Below are positions 1 to 8,305 of a stretch of DNA of 64,000 bases, one piece after another. The DNA comes from Lachnospiraceae bacterium (lineage in GTDB: Bacteria > Bacillota > Clostridia > Lachnospirales > Lachnospiraceae). Below the pieces are notes generated by a model. The model had not been told where the DNA came from. It saw only the letters and a program-made list of their open reading frames with translations, and made no database searches. Every line of letters starts with the position of its first letter. The first letter of the stretch is position 1. Location: assembly GCA_015056735.1 (NCBI GenBank), contig SVFT01000008.1:62001-126000 (forward strand), given 5' to 3'. The translations under genes were made by a program, and so were the position numbers.

Positions 1-2
1 GT

Positions 3-2243
3 GAGGGATTTCCATATGTTAATTCAATAGAGGACTTGAAAGCGATCAATGCTAAGATCGTGCAGTTGGGAGAAGACTACAAAAAGCCTGTCGTAGCTAC
101 GTCTGATGCGCATTTCCTAAATCCTGAAGATGAGATATTCAGAGACATTATCCTTTCCGGGACAGGGATGGCAGAGGAGCTGGCACCACTATATTTTCGT
201 ACCACGAATGAGATGCTTGATGAGTTTTCCTATCTTGGTGAAGAAAAAGCCAAGGAAGTTGTTATAGATAATACCAATAAAATACTCAATCTCTGCGATC
301 ATGTCTCGCCGGTAAGGCCGGATAAATGTCCTCCGGTGATTGAGAACAGTGATGAAATTCTTAAAAAAACCTGTTTCGATAGGGCGCATGAGCTGTATGG
401 AGCCACTCTTCCTGAGATTGTTTCCGAGAGACTTGAGAAAGAGCTGTCTTCAATTATAGGTAATGGATATTCGGTCATGTACATAATCGCGCAGAAACTG
501 GTCGATAGATCGCTGCGAGAAGGATATCTTGTTGGATCCAGAGGCTCTGTTGGCTCTTCATTTGCGGCGTATACTACTGGAATAACTGAAGTAAATCCTT
601 TACCACCACATTATCTATGTCTAAATTGTAAGCACAGTGATTTTTTATGTGAAGAAGTGATTGAGCTGGACGGAAATTCCGGTTGCGATTTGTCGGATAA
701 AGCGTGCCCGATATGCGGCTCTGCAATGAGTAAGCAGGGATTCAACATTCCATTTGAGACTTTCCTTGGATTTGAAGGGGATAAGGAACCGGATATTGAC
801 CTTAACTTTTCCGGGGAGATTCAGGCATCCATACACCAGTACACAAAAGAAATCTTTGGAAATGAGAACTGTTTCAAGGGAGGAACAATAAACTCACTTG
901 CGGGTAGGTCCGCGTATGGATTTGTGATGAGATACCTTGAAAAGAATCATATTACAAAAAGACAGACAGAGATACAGAGACTTGTAGAAGGATGCTACGG
1001 GATTAAGCGTGGGACGGGACAGCATCCGGGAGGGATTGTAATTCTTCCCAGAGGAGAGGACATAAACAGCTTTACACCGGTCCAGTATCCCGCAGATAAT
1101 TCTGAAAGTTCTTTTATCACGACGCATTTCGATTACCACTCGATTGATCATAACTTGTTAAAACTGGATATACTCGGACACGATGACCCAACAATGCTCA
1201 GGTTTTTGCAAAAATATACAGGCATGGACCCACATAGGATCCCTTTAGATGACAGTAGGGTGATGCAACTGTTCAAAGATGTCAGAGCGTTGGGTATTGC
1301 GCCTGAACAGATTGGCGGCGTGAAGCTTGGTTGTCTTGGAATACCTGAATTTGGCACAGATTTTGCAATGAGTATGGTTCTAGAGGCTAAACCGCAATCG
1401 TTTTCCGACCTTATGAGAATATCCGGGTTGGCACATGGCACTGATGTATGGATCGGTAATGCGAAAGAGCTTATTTCAAGTGGTGTTGCTGACATAAAAT
1501 CCTGTATTTGCTGCCGCGACGATATTATGTCATATCTTATCCGGAAAGGATTAGAGAAAAAAAAAGCCTTTAAAGTCATGGAGGCAGTGCGAAGAGGCAA
1601 GGTAGCCAATGGGAAAGAGCCAAACTGGGAAGAGTGGAAAGAAATCATGATCAAAAAGGGCATTCCGGAATGGTATACCAAATCGTGCGAAAAGATTAAG
1701 TATATGTTCCCCAAAGCGCATGTTGCTGCTTATGTCATGATGGCGTGGAGGATAGCATATTATAAGATTTATTATCCGCGGGAATTCTATTGCGCCTGGT
1801 TCTCGATACGCGCAAATTCGCTTAACTATGAAAAGATGTTTCGGGGAAAAGAAATATTGAAAAGGCATTTGGAGGACTACAGATCATGTACTGATTCGCT
1901 TGGGGCATCAGAAAAAGATGAATATACAGCCATGAGAATTGCTGAAGAAATGTATGAAAGAGGAATTGAAATCTGTCCTATCGATTTTAGTGTTGTAGAT
2001 CCAACAGAATTCAAAGTGATCGGTGACAAGATAATGCCAAGCCTTGTTAGTATCGGAGGGCTCGGAGGAAAAGCGGCAGAGTTGATAATTGATGCGGCAA
2101 AAAGAGCACCTTTCATATCGAAGGATGATTTTAAGGATAGGACCAGATGCCCTCAGCTAGTATATGAAAATATAGTGCGGTTGGGATTGCTTAATGAGCT
2201 ACCGGAATCTAACCAAATAAGCTTATTTGCAGATTGGTATTAG
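3..2243 (+). CDS. polC: DNA polymerase III alpha subunit, PolC type (5' end off window)
   Basis: Last 746 residues of the Gram-positive replicative polymerase that extends DNA at the fork. The frame is open from base 3, so the OB-fold, exonuclease and most of the PHP domain lie outside. Seen here: the end of the PHP domain (VVATSDAHFL), a cysteine zinc cluster (CLNC to CPIC, about 616-720), the catalytic PDIDLNFSGE (about 788-817), GQHPGG, GIPEFGT, GTDVW, the helix-hairpin-helix PKAHVAAYVMMAW, and a C-terminal clamp-binding motif QISLF. Odd points: LAGRSAYGF and KRGTGQHPGG differ from the usual DKTAYGF and KRTTGQHPGG, and the next genes are accessory. It could therefore be a second, element-borne PolC rather than the housekeeping copy. 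The family call is very safe; the accessory-copy idea is an inference. Confidence 0.95.
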   Translation, partial: EGFPYVNSIEDLKAINAKIVQLGEDYKKPVVATSDAHFLNPEDEIFRDIILSGTGMAEELAPLYFRTTNEMLDEFSYLGEEKAKEVVIDNTNKILNLCDHVSPVRPDKCPPVIENSDEILKKTCFDRAHELYGATLPEIVSERLEKELSSIIGNGYSVMYIIAQKLVDRSLREGYLVGSRGSVGSSFAAYTTGITEVNPLPPHYLCLNCKHSDFLCEEVIELDGNSGCDLSDKACPICGSAMSKQGFNIPFETFLGFEGDKEPDIDLNFSGEIQASIHQYTKEIFGNENCFKGGTINSLAGRSAYGFVMRYLEKNHITKRQTEIQRLVEGCYGIKRGTGQHPGGIVILPRGEDINSFTPVQYPADNSESSFITTHFDYHSIDHNLLKLDILGHDDPTMLRFLQKYTGMDPHRIPLDDSRVMQLFKDVRALGIAPEQIGGVKLGCLGIPEFGTDFAMSMVLEAKPQSFSDLMRISGLAHGTDVWIGNAKELISSGVADIKSCICCRDDIMSYLIRKGLEKKKAFKVMEAVRRGKVANGKEPNWEEWKEIMIKKGIPEWYTKSCEKIKYMFPKAHVAAYVMMAWRIAYYKIYYPREFYCAWFSIRANSLNYEKMFRGKEILKRHLEDYRSCTDSLGASEKDEYTAMRIAEEMYERGIEICPIDFSVVDPTEFKVIGDKIMPSLVSIGGLGGKAAELIIDAAKRAPFISKDDFKDRTRCPQLVYENIVRLGLLNELPESNQISLFADWY

Positions 2244-2245
2244 CG

Positions 2246-2566
2246 ATGAGGAAGATGGTTTGTAAAGTTTGTGGCGGCAGTGATTTTCTGATGCGTGAAG
2301 GCATAGTGGCTTACTGCTTAGATTGTGGGATTGAATATGATTGGGATGATGCATTAGCTTTAGAGCAAGATTGTGAGATTTCAGATAGAGACGAGTATAT
2401 TGAGAACTTCATGAAAAACTATGATTTGTATTACGACAAGTATTATATACCGATGCAGGATTCGATTGATAAAGACGCCGCCGACGATTTTGAAGATGAA
2501 TCAACGGATTGGAAAATGCTTGATAGTCCATCTCCTTTTGATGCAGAATGGGCTGGGGATCTATAA
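2246..2566 (+). CDS. Small zinc-ribbon protein of unknown function
   Basis: 106-residue acidic protein starting with the ATG three bases after the polC stop, so probably cotranscribed and translationally coupled with it. The N-terminal third is a zinc ribbon: CKVCGG at residues 6-11 and CLDCG about 20 residues later. The rest is rich in Asp, Glu and Tyr and has no motif I recognise. A TTG 12 bases upstream would also open the frame but lies inside polC; the ATG is preferred. Function unknown; such ribbons bind nucleic acid or protein. Confidence 0.7.
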   Translation: MRKMVCKVCGGSDFLMREGIVAYCLDCGIEYDWDDALALEQDCEISDRDEYIENFMKNYDLYYDKYYIPMQDSIDKDAADDFEDESTDWKMLDSPSPFDAEWAGDL

Positions 2567-2836
2567 CGACCCCTGGCCCTTTTGTGTAGTCCGAGGTGGG
2601 GAAGCTTGAATGCAAAGATCAGAATCCTAGTACATTCTCATTCTATTTCTCGTTTTCTTGGGTTTGTATGTTTTCTTAAGCCGTTATGGACCACATCACG
2701 GTCTATGAGGTCGGAGCGCTCGGGATACGGTTCTATGACGGGACGGAGTTTCGGTGCGAGGTGGAGTGATAGGTATTGTGTTCGAATATGTCCGGATAAG
2801 CGTGCTTAAGCAATTCAGTTCAAAGGCAAATACGTC

Positions 2837-2946
2837 TTTAAACGCGCCAAACACATGGTTAAAAATAAGGAAATGGCGCGATTAAAGCAATAAAACTCAA
2901 TCAAACGCGCCAAACGAGCGGTTAAAAGTGCGTTTGTGGCGTGTTT
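2837..2946. repeat. Two tandem hairpin repeats, 63-base period
   Basis: The first arm pair is TTTAAACGCGCC (2837-2848) with GGCGCGATTAAA (2875-2886), 11 of 12 paired. The second is AAACGCGCC (2903-2911) with GGCGTGTTT (2938-2946), one wobble. Inside both, AAACGCGCCAAAC is followed four bases later by GGTTAAAA, so the unit is repeated directly at 63 bases. Function unknown. Confidence 0.65.
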
Positions 2947-3021
2947 AAACGACTTTTTCGTGTCAAGCTTTTCTTGACTGGTATAACGAACGGGGATTTG
3001 CGTTATCGATTGAATCCAAGT

Positions 3022-3080
3022 TTCAAAACTCGTTCCGAAAAGTGTCTATTCGGGCGCAAGAGATATTGAACTTAACCAAA
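3022..3080 (+). promoter_or_regulatory. 19-base repeat element with promoter-like boxes
   Basis: AACTCGTTCCGAAAAGTGT at 3027-3045 sits between TTCAAA (3022-3027) and TCTATT (3045-3050), a 17-base spacing. It is followed by GGGCGCAAGAGATA, which also follows the copy near 8861 in nearly the same form. Same arrangement as at 8838-8880 and 22713-22741. Confidence 0.55.
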
Positions 3081-3113
3081 GAGGCTTGTAAATGCATGAC
3101 GCGATATATACTC

Positions 3114-3142
3114 TTGCGTATATATATTATTACGTATATAAT
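3114..3142 (+). promoter_or_regulatory. Proximal promoter of the HTH gene
   Basis: TTGCGT (3114-3119), 17 bases, TATAAT (3137-3142), in a TATATA-rich stretch 24 bases upstream of the start codon at 3166. Confidence 0.55.
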
Positions 3143-3165
3143 TGCATTAGAAGGAGAATGCGGTT

Positions 3166-3720
3166 ATGTATATTAAGCAATATCTTGAAGATAACAGTAT
3201 ATCCATATATAAAGTTGCAAATAACGCGCTGGTTGCTTATCCTACTGTTTTTAACATTGTTAACGGGAAGGTGGATATCCTAAACTGCGCTTTGGGTGTA
3301 GTGAAGAAGATAGCGGATGCTCTTGACCTCACAATAGATGAGCTCCTTACACTGTGCGATAAGAATCATTCCTTCAATCTCTTCAGAAGCGAGCAGTGTC
3401 ATTTGGTTAATCGTTTGGGTGAGGTTGATTATGTGATTGATCTTTTGGAAAAGAAAAAGATAGATTATTACTGGAAACTGGACATGAAAGCTGAGGCGTT
3501 TTATCTTCTTGCAATGTTGGATTACCTTAGTAAGCGCAATGACCTTCCGAAGTGTACTGAATATGAAGAGATTAGACAGTATAAATTGGAAAAGCCTGTC
3601 TTTCCGGCAGATACAGAGCTATCACAAAAACTGTTGGGAAAAGATGCGCACAAAGAAGCTTTGGATCATGCGATCCCCGAGTTCCTAAATTTTAACATAG
3701 TAGAATGTGAGATTAATTAA
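3166..3720 (+). CDS. XRE-like helix-turn-helix protein
   Basis: 184 residues, ATG preceded by AGAAGGAGA. The first 65 residues look like a short XRE-type DNA-binding domain (IYKVANNALVAYPTVFNIVNG, then ADALDLTIDELL). The second half (about 75-184) is a helical domain with a cluster of aromatic and charged residues (KLDMKAEAFYLLAMLDYL) that I cannot assign. It has its own AT-rich promoter with a repeat-borne promoter 100 bases further up, and a terminator-like hairpin follows. It stands alone, as stand-alone regulators or orphan antitoxins do. Function inferred only from the HTH. Confidence 0.65.
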   Translation: MYIKQYLEDNSISIYKVANNALVAYPTVFNIVNGKVDILNCALGVVKKIADALDLTIDELLTLCDKNHSFNLFRSEQCHLVNRLGEVDYVIDLLEKKKIDYYWKLDMKAEAFYLLAMLDYLSKRNDLPKCTEYEEIRQYKLEKPVFPADTELSQKLLGKDAHKEALDHAIPEFLNFNIVECEIN

Positions 3721-3779
3721 GTTCGTGGATGTTGAATGTTTTAATGATACAAGTGCATGTCGAAGTCGCGTGCGCATTG

Positions 3780-3804
3780 AGCCTCGGCGTATAGTCGGGG
3801 CTTT
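3780..3804 (+). terminator. Rho-independent-like hairpin
   Basis: AGCCTCGGC, loop GTATA, GTCGGGGCT then TTTAG. Wobble pairs are needed, and the T tract is short. Lies between the convergent genes 3166-3720 and 3823-4134. Confidence 0.45.
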
Positions 3805-3822
3805 AGTTATAAGTGGGAAGGT

Positions 3823-4134
3823 TTATTTCCAAATTTTTATTGTTTCAAGCAACTTTTCTTTTTCAGAATTATTCATTTTAGAAATCTCAGCCATCAAGGC
3901 ATTGTCTAAGGCTGTCGGAGCGTAGTCTGGCTCCAGATTGCCGACTAGCTCATCGAGTGTAATTCCCATGATTTTGGCATAGTAAATCAAAAGACGTAGT
4001 GACATGGCGGTGCGTCCGTTTTCTACGTTGCTGATGTAACCGGGCGTGACGTCCATTTCTGCAGCGACCTGGCTCTGTGTAAGTCCCAGTCTGATTCTAT
4101 AGGATTTAATCTGATCCCCGTAGTTATCGTTCAT
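3823..4134 (-). CDS. XRE family transcriptional repressor
   Basis: 103-residue protein with a classical Cro/CI HTH: RLGLTQSQVAAEMDVTPGYISNVENGR at about residues 14-40, followed by the helical LDELVGNLEPDYAPTALDNALM tail. It is divergent from the operon at 4276 and shares a 140-base promoter region with two AGTATACT palindromes, so it very likely represses that operon and itself. A 5'-truncated paralogue lies at 22389-22635. A DNA-binding repressor is well supported; its inducing signal is not visible. Confidence 0.85.
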   Translation of the reverse strand: MNDNYGDQIKSYRIRLGLTQSQVAAEMDVTPGYISNVENGRTAMSLRLLIYYAKIMGITLDELVGNLEPDYAPTALDNALMAEISKMNNSEKEKLLETIKIWK

Positions 4135-4164
4135 AACAACCCCCGCAATATAATTGATATATAA

Positions 4165-4232
4165 AGTATACTATAAGTATTGACCGTGGACAAATACTAT
4201 TCTAATATACTAAATATACAAAAAGTATACTT
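4165..4232 (+). promoter_or_regulatory. Promoter with flanking XRE operators
   Basis: TTGACC (4180-4185), 17 bases, TAATAT (4203-4208). AGTATACT lies at 4165-4172 and AAGTATACTT at 4223-4232, one on each side. This fits control of the 4276 operon by the divergent XRE protein. Confidence 0.65.
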
Positions 4233-4275
4233 GCAAAGTAATGAACTGAAAGGGAATAAGAAAAGGGAGAGTGCA

Positions 4276-5052
4276 ATGAAAAGTGGCAAGGTTATCAGAG
4301 AATATGTGGACGATTATGTTAAATACTTTCCGGAACGTTGGCGCTGGAGACTGCAGAATAGTAACGAGCAAAGTGAATTATATTTAGCAACTCGGGCTCG
4401 GAGATCTTCGGAAATGTACAAAAATAGCGATCTGCTTCCAGACTTTTATTCTATCGAGCGTGATGCAGACCAGTTTGGATTGAGGTCGGTTAGATGGACT
4501 GACTTTTTTGGTCTTAATTGGGAGGGCGAGAAAGGGGTACATGAGTATGTAGGAGCTCCGGATTATAAGGGAAGTTTATATTATTATGATCCGGATGAGA
4601 AATACGATGAATCTGGATATGTGATTTCCGAATACTATGATGCCTATGAACATCAGCCACCGTCCGATAGCTATACTCGGATATCTTGGCGTGGAGTCAA
4701 TCGGTGGATTGATACAAAAAACGTTGTGGATATCAGATACAGTTATATTGTAGAGAATCATTTATTCAAGGACACGCACATAGATCTGATATATGAAGAT
4801 GGAGAGAAAAAATCGGTTTATTCCGAATACACGGATTTGATACGCGGCTTATTACGACATGGGAAAAAATCACTTGTTAAGAAAGTCTTCAAAAACATGA
4901 ACGAGCATTTTATTAAGTTGCGTGATTCCACGAGAGAAGAAGAACGGGAATTCTATCCGGGAATGACTGCTGAGGAAATGTTTTTAGGAGATGACAAGCA
5001 TGAGCAGGAAAAGCAAAGCCAAAAGAAGAAAAGCTATAATACTCAGAAATAA
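4276..5052 (+). CDS. Hypothetical protein, first gene of XRE-controlled operon
   Basis: 258 residues from the ATG at 4276, chosen because GGGAG precedes it by six bases; an upstream in-frame ATG at 4180 overlaps the promoter. The protein is soluble and rich in Tyr, Asp and Trp (KYFPERWRWRLQ near the start; a basic, Gln-rich C-terminus). I recognise no domain. Its stop overlaps the start of the next gene by about 50 bases, so the two are translationally coupled. It lies directly under the operator pair of the divergent XRE gene. Confidence 0.6.
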   Translation: MKSGKVIREYVDDYVKYFPERWRWRLQNSNEQSELYLATRARRSSEMYKNSDLLPDFYSIERDADQFGLRSVRWTDFFGLNWEGEKGVHEYVGAPDYKGSLYYYDPDEKYDESGYVISEYYDAYEHQPPSDSYTRISWRGVNRWIDTKNVVDIRYSYIVENHLFKDTHIDLIYEDGEKKSVYSEYTDLIRGLLRHGKKSLVKKVFKNMNEHFIKLRDSTREEEREFYPGMTAEEMFLGDDKHEQEKQSQKKKSYNTQK

Positions 5053-5689
5053 GAAGCTGGTGAAACGGTATCCATGGATAGCATTTAATGGTTGGAATCG
5101 GAGTAGAAAAGATGGATATAGCTATACGATGTATGACGATGTCCCTACCGGTTGGAAAAGAGCATTTGGGAAAATTATGCTGGAGGATTATAGGAGATTA
5201 CTGATCAGGAATCATTATCTTAATGAATTTCGCTGGGTACAGGTAAAGGAAAAGTATGGAACACTCAGGTTATATTCGAATGGCGCACCAAAGGATGTAT
5301 TAGAACTGGAATCAAAATATGACTATATTTCCAGATTTTTTTGCATCTCCTGTGGTCGCATGAATTCACCTGTTCTTACTGACGGATGGGTTGAGCCTCT
5401 GTGTGAGGATTGCTACAACAAAAGAATTGCTAGGCAAAGACAATGGTACGTAAAGGATGACGAAGAAAAAGATTTTACATATATGGAATACAAAGATCTC
5501 ATGAAGGAAAGCCAGGAAATCAAGATGATTATCACATATAAATGCTTTTTGCCTGAGCGAGGGGATTACGAGTCGAAACGTGACTATACGCAAACCATAA
5601 ATAGGATTATTGCCAGACAGAATAAGCTCTTTAAAAATAAGGTTATGTGGGATACTGCGGGCGTAAAAGAGGAGAACGGCAATGGATAA
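5000..5689 (+). CDS. Zinc-ribbon accessory protein
   Basis: 229 residues; the ATG at 5000 lies nine bases after GGAG and inside the end of the preceding gene. The basic N-terminus (SRKSKAKRRKA) is followed by VPTGWKRAFG, then VKEKYGTLRLY, then a four-cysteine ribbon CISCGR...DGWVEPLCEDC (about residues 116-141). This GW-FG, KEKYG-LR, CxxC-GW-P-CxxC layout is seen in unnamed proteins of phages and accessory islands; no biochemical role is known to me. The last codons overlap the DUF1016 gene. Possibly a nucleic-acid-binding partner of it (inference). Confidence 0.65.
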   Translation: MSRKSKAKRRKAIILRNKKLVKRYPWIAFNGWNRSRKDGYSYTMYDDVPTGWKRAFGKIMLEDYRRLLIRNHYLNEFRWVQVKEKYGTLRLYSNGAPKDVLELESKYDYISRFFCISCGRMNSPVLTDGWVEPLCEDCYNKRIARQRQWYVKDDEEKDFTYMEYKDLMKESQEIKMIITYKCFLPERGDYESKRDYTQTINRIIARQNKLFKNKVMWDTAGVKEENGNG

Positions 5690-6752
5690 AATGATAAGGG
5701 TGGATAAAAACTATAAAAGATGGATTGAAGAAGTCAGTAAGAGATTCCGCAAAAGCCAGATTAAGGCGGCACTGAAGGTCAATGACGAAATGCTCCGCTT
5801 CTATTGGTCGCTTGGCTGCGATATGGAACGTATAAAAGAGAATTATGAATGGGGTGCTCATTTTTATTCACAGATCAGTAAAGATATTCAGAAAATGCTT
5901 CCAGATGTGAAGTCATTCTCATCGAGGAATCTATTATATATGCATCAATTTTACAGAATGTATCCAGATGCTGTAATTACGCCCCAATCTGGGGCACAAT
6001 TGCATAATGATATATGGGAGGGTGTTTTTGGCATTCCATGGGGGCATCATAAGCTGATCTTGGATAAATGTAAGGATGATCAGAGTAGAGCGTTGTTTTT
6101 TGTGAGTAAGATATTGGAGAACAACTGGTCTCGTTCGGTTCTGCTGGATTTCTTGGAAACTGATCTTTATGAACGTCAGGGGAAGGCTATAACAAACTTC
6201 GCTCAAACCCTTCCGGGTATACAAGGAGATTTGGCTCAGGCGATTACTAAAGATCCTTACAATTTTGATTTTCTAACCTTGCATGAAAAGTATAATGAAA
6301 AAGAATTGAAGGATGCTTTGATAGATAAGGTCCAATCATTTCTTCTAGAACTTGGAACAGGCTTTGCATATTTGGGACGCGAGATTCGAATAAAGGTTGG
6401 TAAAAAAGAAAAGTTTATCGATCTGCTGTTTTACAATACGCGTGTGCGCTGTTATGTGGTTGTGGAAGTCAAGTCAGGCGAATTTGAGTCAACTAACATG
6501 GGACAGCTCGGCACATATGTTGTGGCTGTGAATCATCAAATAAAGACAGAACACGACAATCCTACTATCGGTCTAATAGTTTGCAAGGGGATGGATAAGG
6601 TTGAGGCGCAGTATGCATTGGAAGCAAGCACGCAGCCATTAGGAGTATCAAGCTATGTATTGTCTAAACTGGTTCCGGAGAGGTTTAAAGGCAGCCTGCC
6701 AAGCATTGAAGAAATTGAGGAAGAATTATCGGATAATAAATGTAACAGATGA
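5682..6752 (+). CDS. DUF1016/YhcG-family PDDEXK nuclease
   Basis: 356 residues, near the family's usual length. The N-terminal helical DUF1016_N domain (about 10-170) carries FYWSLGCDMERIKENYEWG and FSSRNLLYMHQFYRMYP. The C-terminal PDDEXK nuclease fold (about 190-330) shows FIDLLFYN and VVVEVKSGEF, giving the D and E-x-K metal ligands. ATG at 5682 has AGAGGAGAA upstream and overlaps the preceding gene by eight bases. Family members often sit in defence islands or type I restriction loci; none of those partners is here. Third gene of the XRE-controlled operon. Confidence 0.9.
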   Translation: MDKMIRVDKNYKRWIEEVSKRFRKSQIKAALKVNDEMLRFYWSLGCDMERIKENYEWGAHFYSQISKDIQKMLPDVKSFSSRNLLYMHQFYRMYPDAVITPQSGAQLHNDIWEGVFGIPWGHHKLILDKCKDDQSRALFFVSKILENNWSRSVLLDFLETDLYERQGKAITNFAQTLPGIQGDLAQAITKDPYNFDFLTLHEKYNEKELKDALIDKVQSFLLELGTGFAYLGREIRIKVGKKEKFIDLLFYNTRVRCYVVVEVKSGEFESTNMGQLGTYVVAVNHQIKTEHDNPTIGLIVCKGMDKVEAQYALEASTQPLGVSSYVLSKLVPERFKGSLPSIEEIEEELSDNKCNR

Positions 6753-6845
6753 GCTAAACACACCGATCTATGAAAATGCATTCAGGTAGAGTACTAAGGG
6801 ATGAGTTGGTGATCGAATCGGAAATAATGATTGGAGATGACAAAA

Positions 6846-7574
6846 ATGAGGGTTCTTGTAATACCGGATATACATCTGAAAACATGGATATTTGATCGCG
6901 CAGAAGCGATTCTGAAGGAAGGTAAGGCTGATCGGGCAGTATGCCTTATGGACATGCCTGATGACTGGGATATGGAGTTTCAGATTGAACTGTATAGGAA
7001 GATTTTTGACCGGGCAATCGAGTTTGCAAGAAACTATTCTGACACACTATGGTGTTACAGTAATCATGATTTGAGCTATCCGTGGGGAAGGCTGGAAACC
7101 GGGTACTCTCCTTATGCGGAGCGAACGGTCATGTCCAAACTTGAAGAATTAGAGAGCAGCCTAAAGGAGCCTGCGCAGCTGGCCATTATGCATAGGATTG
7201 ATAATGTGCTTTTCTCGCACGGCGGCCTCACTGTCGTCTTCTTGCGGTGGCTTGACGAGGAATTACTGGAGGCTAATATAGATGAAGTGGTTGCTGCGGT
7301 AAATGAAGCACCCCTGGATTATCTTTGGAATGATGAGTCACCGCTTTGGTTAAGATCGCAGAACAGGACTGTAAATGTGTTTCGGAATGATATTTACACT
7401 CAGGTTGTTGGTCATACGCCGGTGGAGAAGATATTTGAGAAAGACGGGATTATTTCAACGGATGTATTCTCGACATATCGTGACGGAACACAGATTGGGG
7501 AATCTGCCATGATCGTGATTGATTCTGAAACCGGAATGTATGAGAAGATCGGGGTACAGGGAAAAGCGCGGTGA
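6846..7574 (+). CDS. Calcineurin-type metallophosphoesterase
   Basis: 242 residues from the ATG at 6846, nine bases after GGAG. Metal-binding motifs run in the normal order: PDIHLK near the N-terminus (D-x-H), CLMDMPDDW in the place of GDxxD, YSNHD (usually GNHD), LFSHGG and VVGHTP. Hydrolyses a phosphate mono- or diester; the substrate cannot be read from the sequence. It lies 93 bases after the nuclease gene and just upstream of a GNAT gene, so it may be its own unit. The weakened GDxxD and GNHD motifs are the only oddities. Confidence 0.85.
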   Translation: MRVLVIPDIHLKTWIFDRAEAILKEGKADRAVCLMDMPDDWDMEFQIELYRKIFDRAIEFARNYSDTLWCYSNHDLSYPWGRLETGYSPYAERTVMSKLEELESSLKEPAQLAIMHRIDNVLFSHGGLTVVFLRWLDEELLEANIDEVVAAVNEAPLDYLWNDESPLWLRSQNRTVNVFRNDIYTQVVGHTPVEKIFEKDGIISTDVFSTYRDGTQIGESAMIVIDSETGMYEKIGVQGKAR

Positions 7575-7609
7575 AAATATGTGTGTTGGCAGAATGCCGG
7601 AGGAGAAAG

Positions 7610-8068
7610 ATGGATTATAGGAAGGCTACGATAGAAGACTTGGATATGCTTGTCGAAACAAGAATAGAAGTACTCAGAGCAGCGAATAAACTCGATGCAT
7701 CCGTTGATCTGTCAGAGGTGGAACGACAATCCAGAGTATATTATTCAAAAGCGCTCTTAGACGAAACGCATACGGCATATTTGGTTTTTGATGAAGACAG
7801 ATTTGCGGGTGCCGGAGGTGTGAGCTATTATAAAGTTATGCCGACTTATCATAACCCTAGCGGGGAGAAGGCGTACATCATGAATATGTATACCACACCG
7901 GATTATCGACGCCAGGGCATAGCCTATAGAACATTAGAGCTTCTTGTGAAAGATGCCAGGAACAGGGGTGTCAATGCGATATCTCTTGAAGCAACTGCGA
8001 TGGGACGGCCTCTGTATGTGAAGTACGGATTCGTGCAAATGAATGACGAAATGGAATTACGAGGGTAA
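7610..8068 (+). CDS. GNAT family N-acetyltransferase
   Basis: 152 residues starting at the ATG at 7610, preceded by GGAGGAG; a GTG 39 bases upstream overlaps the phosphoesterase and is less likely. The acetyl-CoA fold is complete: YIMNMYTTPDYRRQGIAYRTLELL supplies the Q/R-x-x-G-x-A pyrophosphate loop at about 95-115, and the C-terminal GRPLYVKYGF motif closes the fold. Substrate unknown. Its stop is three bases from the next gene, which is probably coupled to it. Confidence 0.85.
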   Translation: MDYRKATIEDLDMLVETRIEVLRAANKLDASVDLSEVERQSRVYYSKALLDETHTAYLVFDEDRFAGAGGVSYYKVMPTYHNPSGEKAYIMNMYTTPDYRRQGIAYRTLELLVKDARNRGVNAISLEATAMGRPLYVKYGFVQMNDEMELRG

Positions 8069-8071
8069 GTT

Positions 8072-8305
8072 ATGAGATCGATCTTAATTAAAGACACAAC
8101 TCGTGAAGAGCGGGAGCAGATCGTTGCCGAGTCAATTGGAAATATAAGCGGAGCATGTGACGGTTGCATGAGCGGTCTGGCTGACATGTACCAACCGTAT
8201 ATCGACGGTGAAAAAGAGATTCGCGAGATCAACATGGAATTCCATGCACATTACGAATCCGGCGATGAAGAGCCGGAAAGAGCACGCTGTGAGGTTTTGG
8301 GATGA
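8072..8305 (+). CDS. Small conserved protein of unknown function (77 aa)
   Basis: 77 residues, acidic, with CDGCMSGLADMY in the middle. It starts three bases after the GNAT stop, with GAGGG upstream, and its stop overlaps an ATG of the glyoxalase remnant. I recall similar short proteins in Clostridia but no function. It is the only intact copy here: a 13-codon N-terminal piece lies at 11164-11205 and C-terminal pieces at about 13585 and 21389, each directly before another gene. Conserved enough to be a real gene. Confidence 0.65.
   Translation: MRSILIKDTTREEREQIVAESIGNISGACDGCMSGLADMYQPYIDGEKEIREINMEFHAHYESGDEEPERARCEVLG

Larger units (their letters stand above)
2567..3165. other. 600-base intergenic region with repeats and two promoters
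   Basis: No convincing gene. It holds a 27-codon open frame at 2686-2769 with no clear ribosome site, which may be a gene remnant, then two imperfect hairpins in tandem (2837-2946), one copy of the 19-base promoter repeat (3027-3045) and the proximal promoter of the next gene. Confidence 0.6.

Noticed and set aside
1148..1714. 188-residue minus-strand frame inside polC
   Set aside because: Shadow of the polC frame; no ribosome site and low-complexity product.
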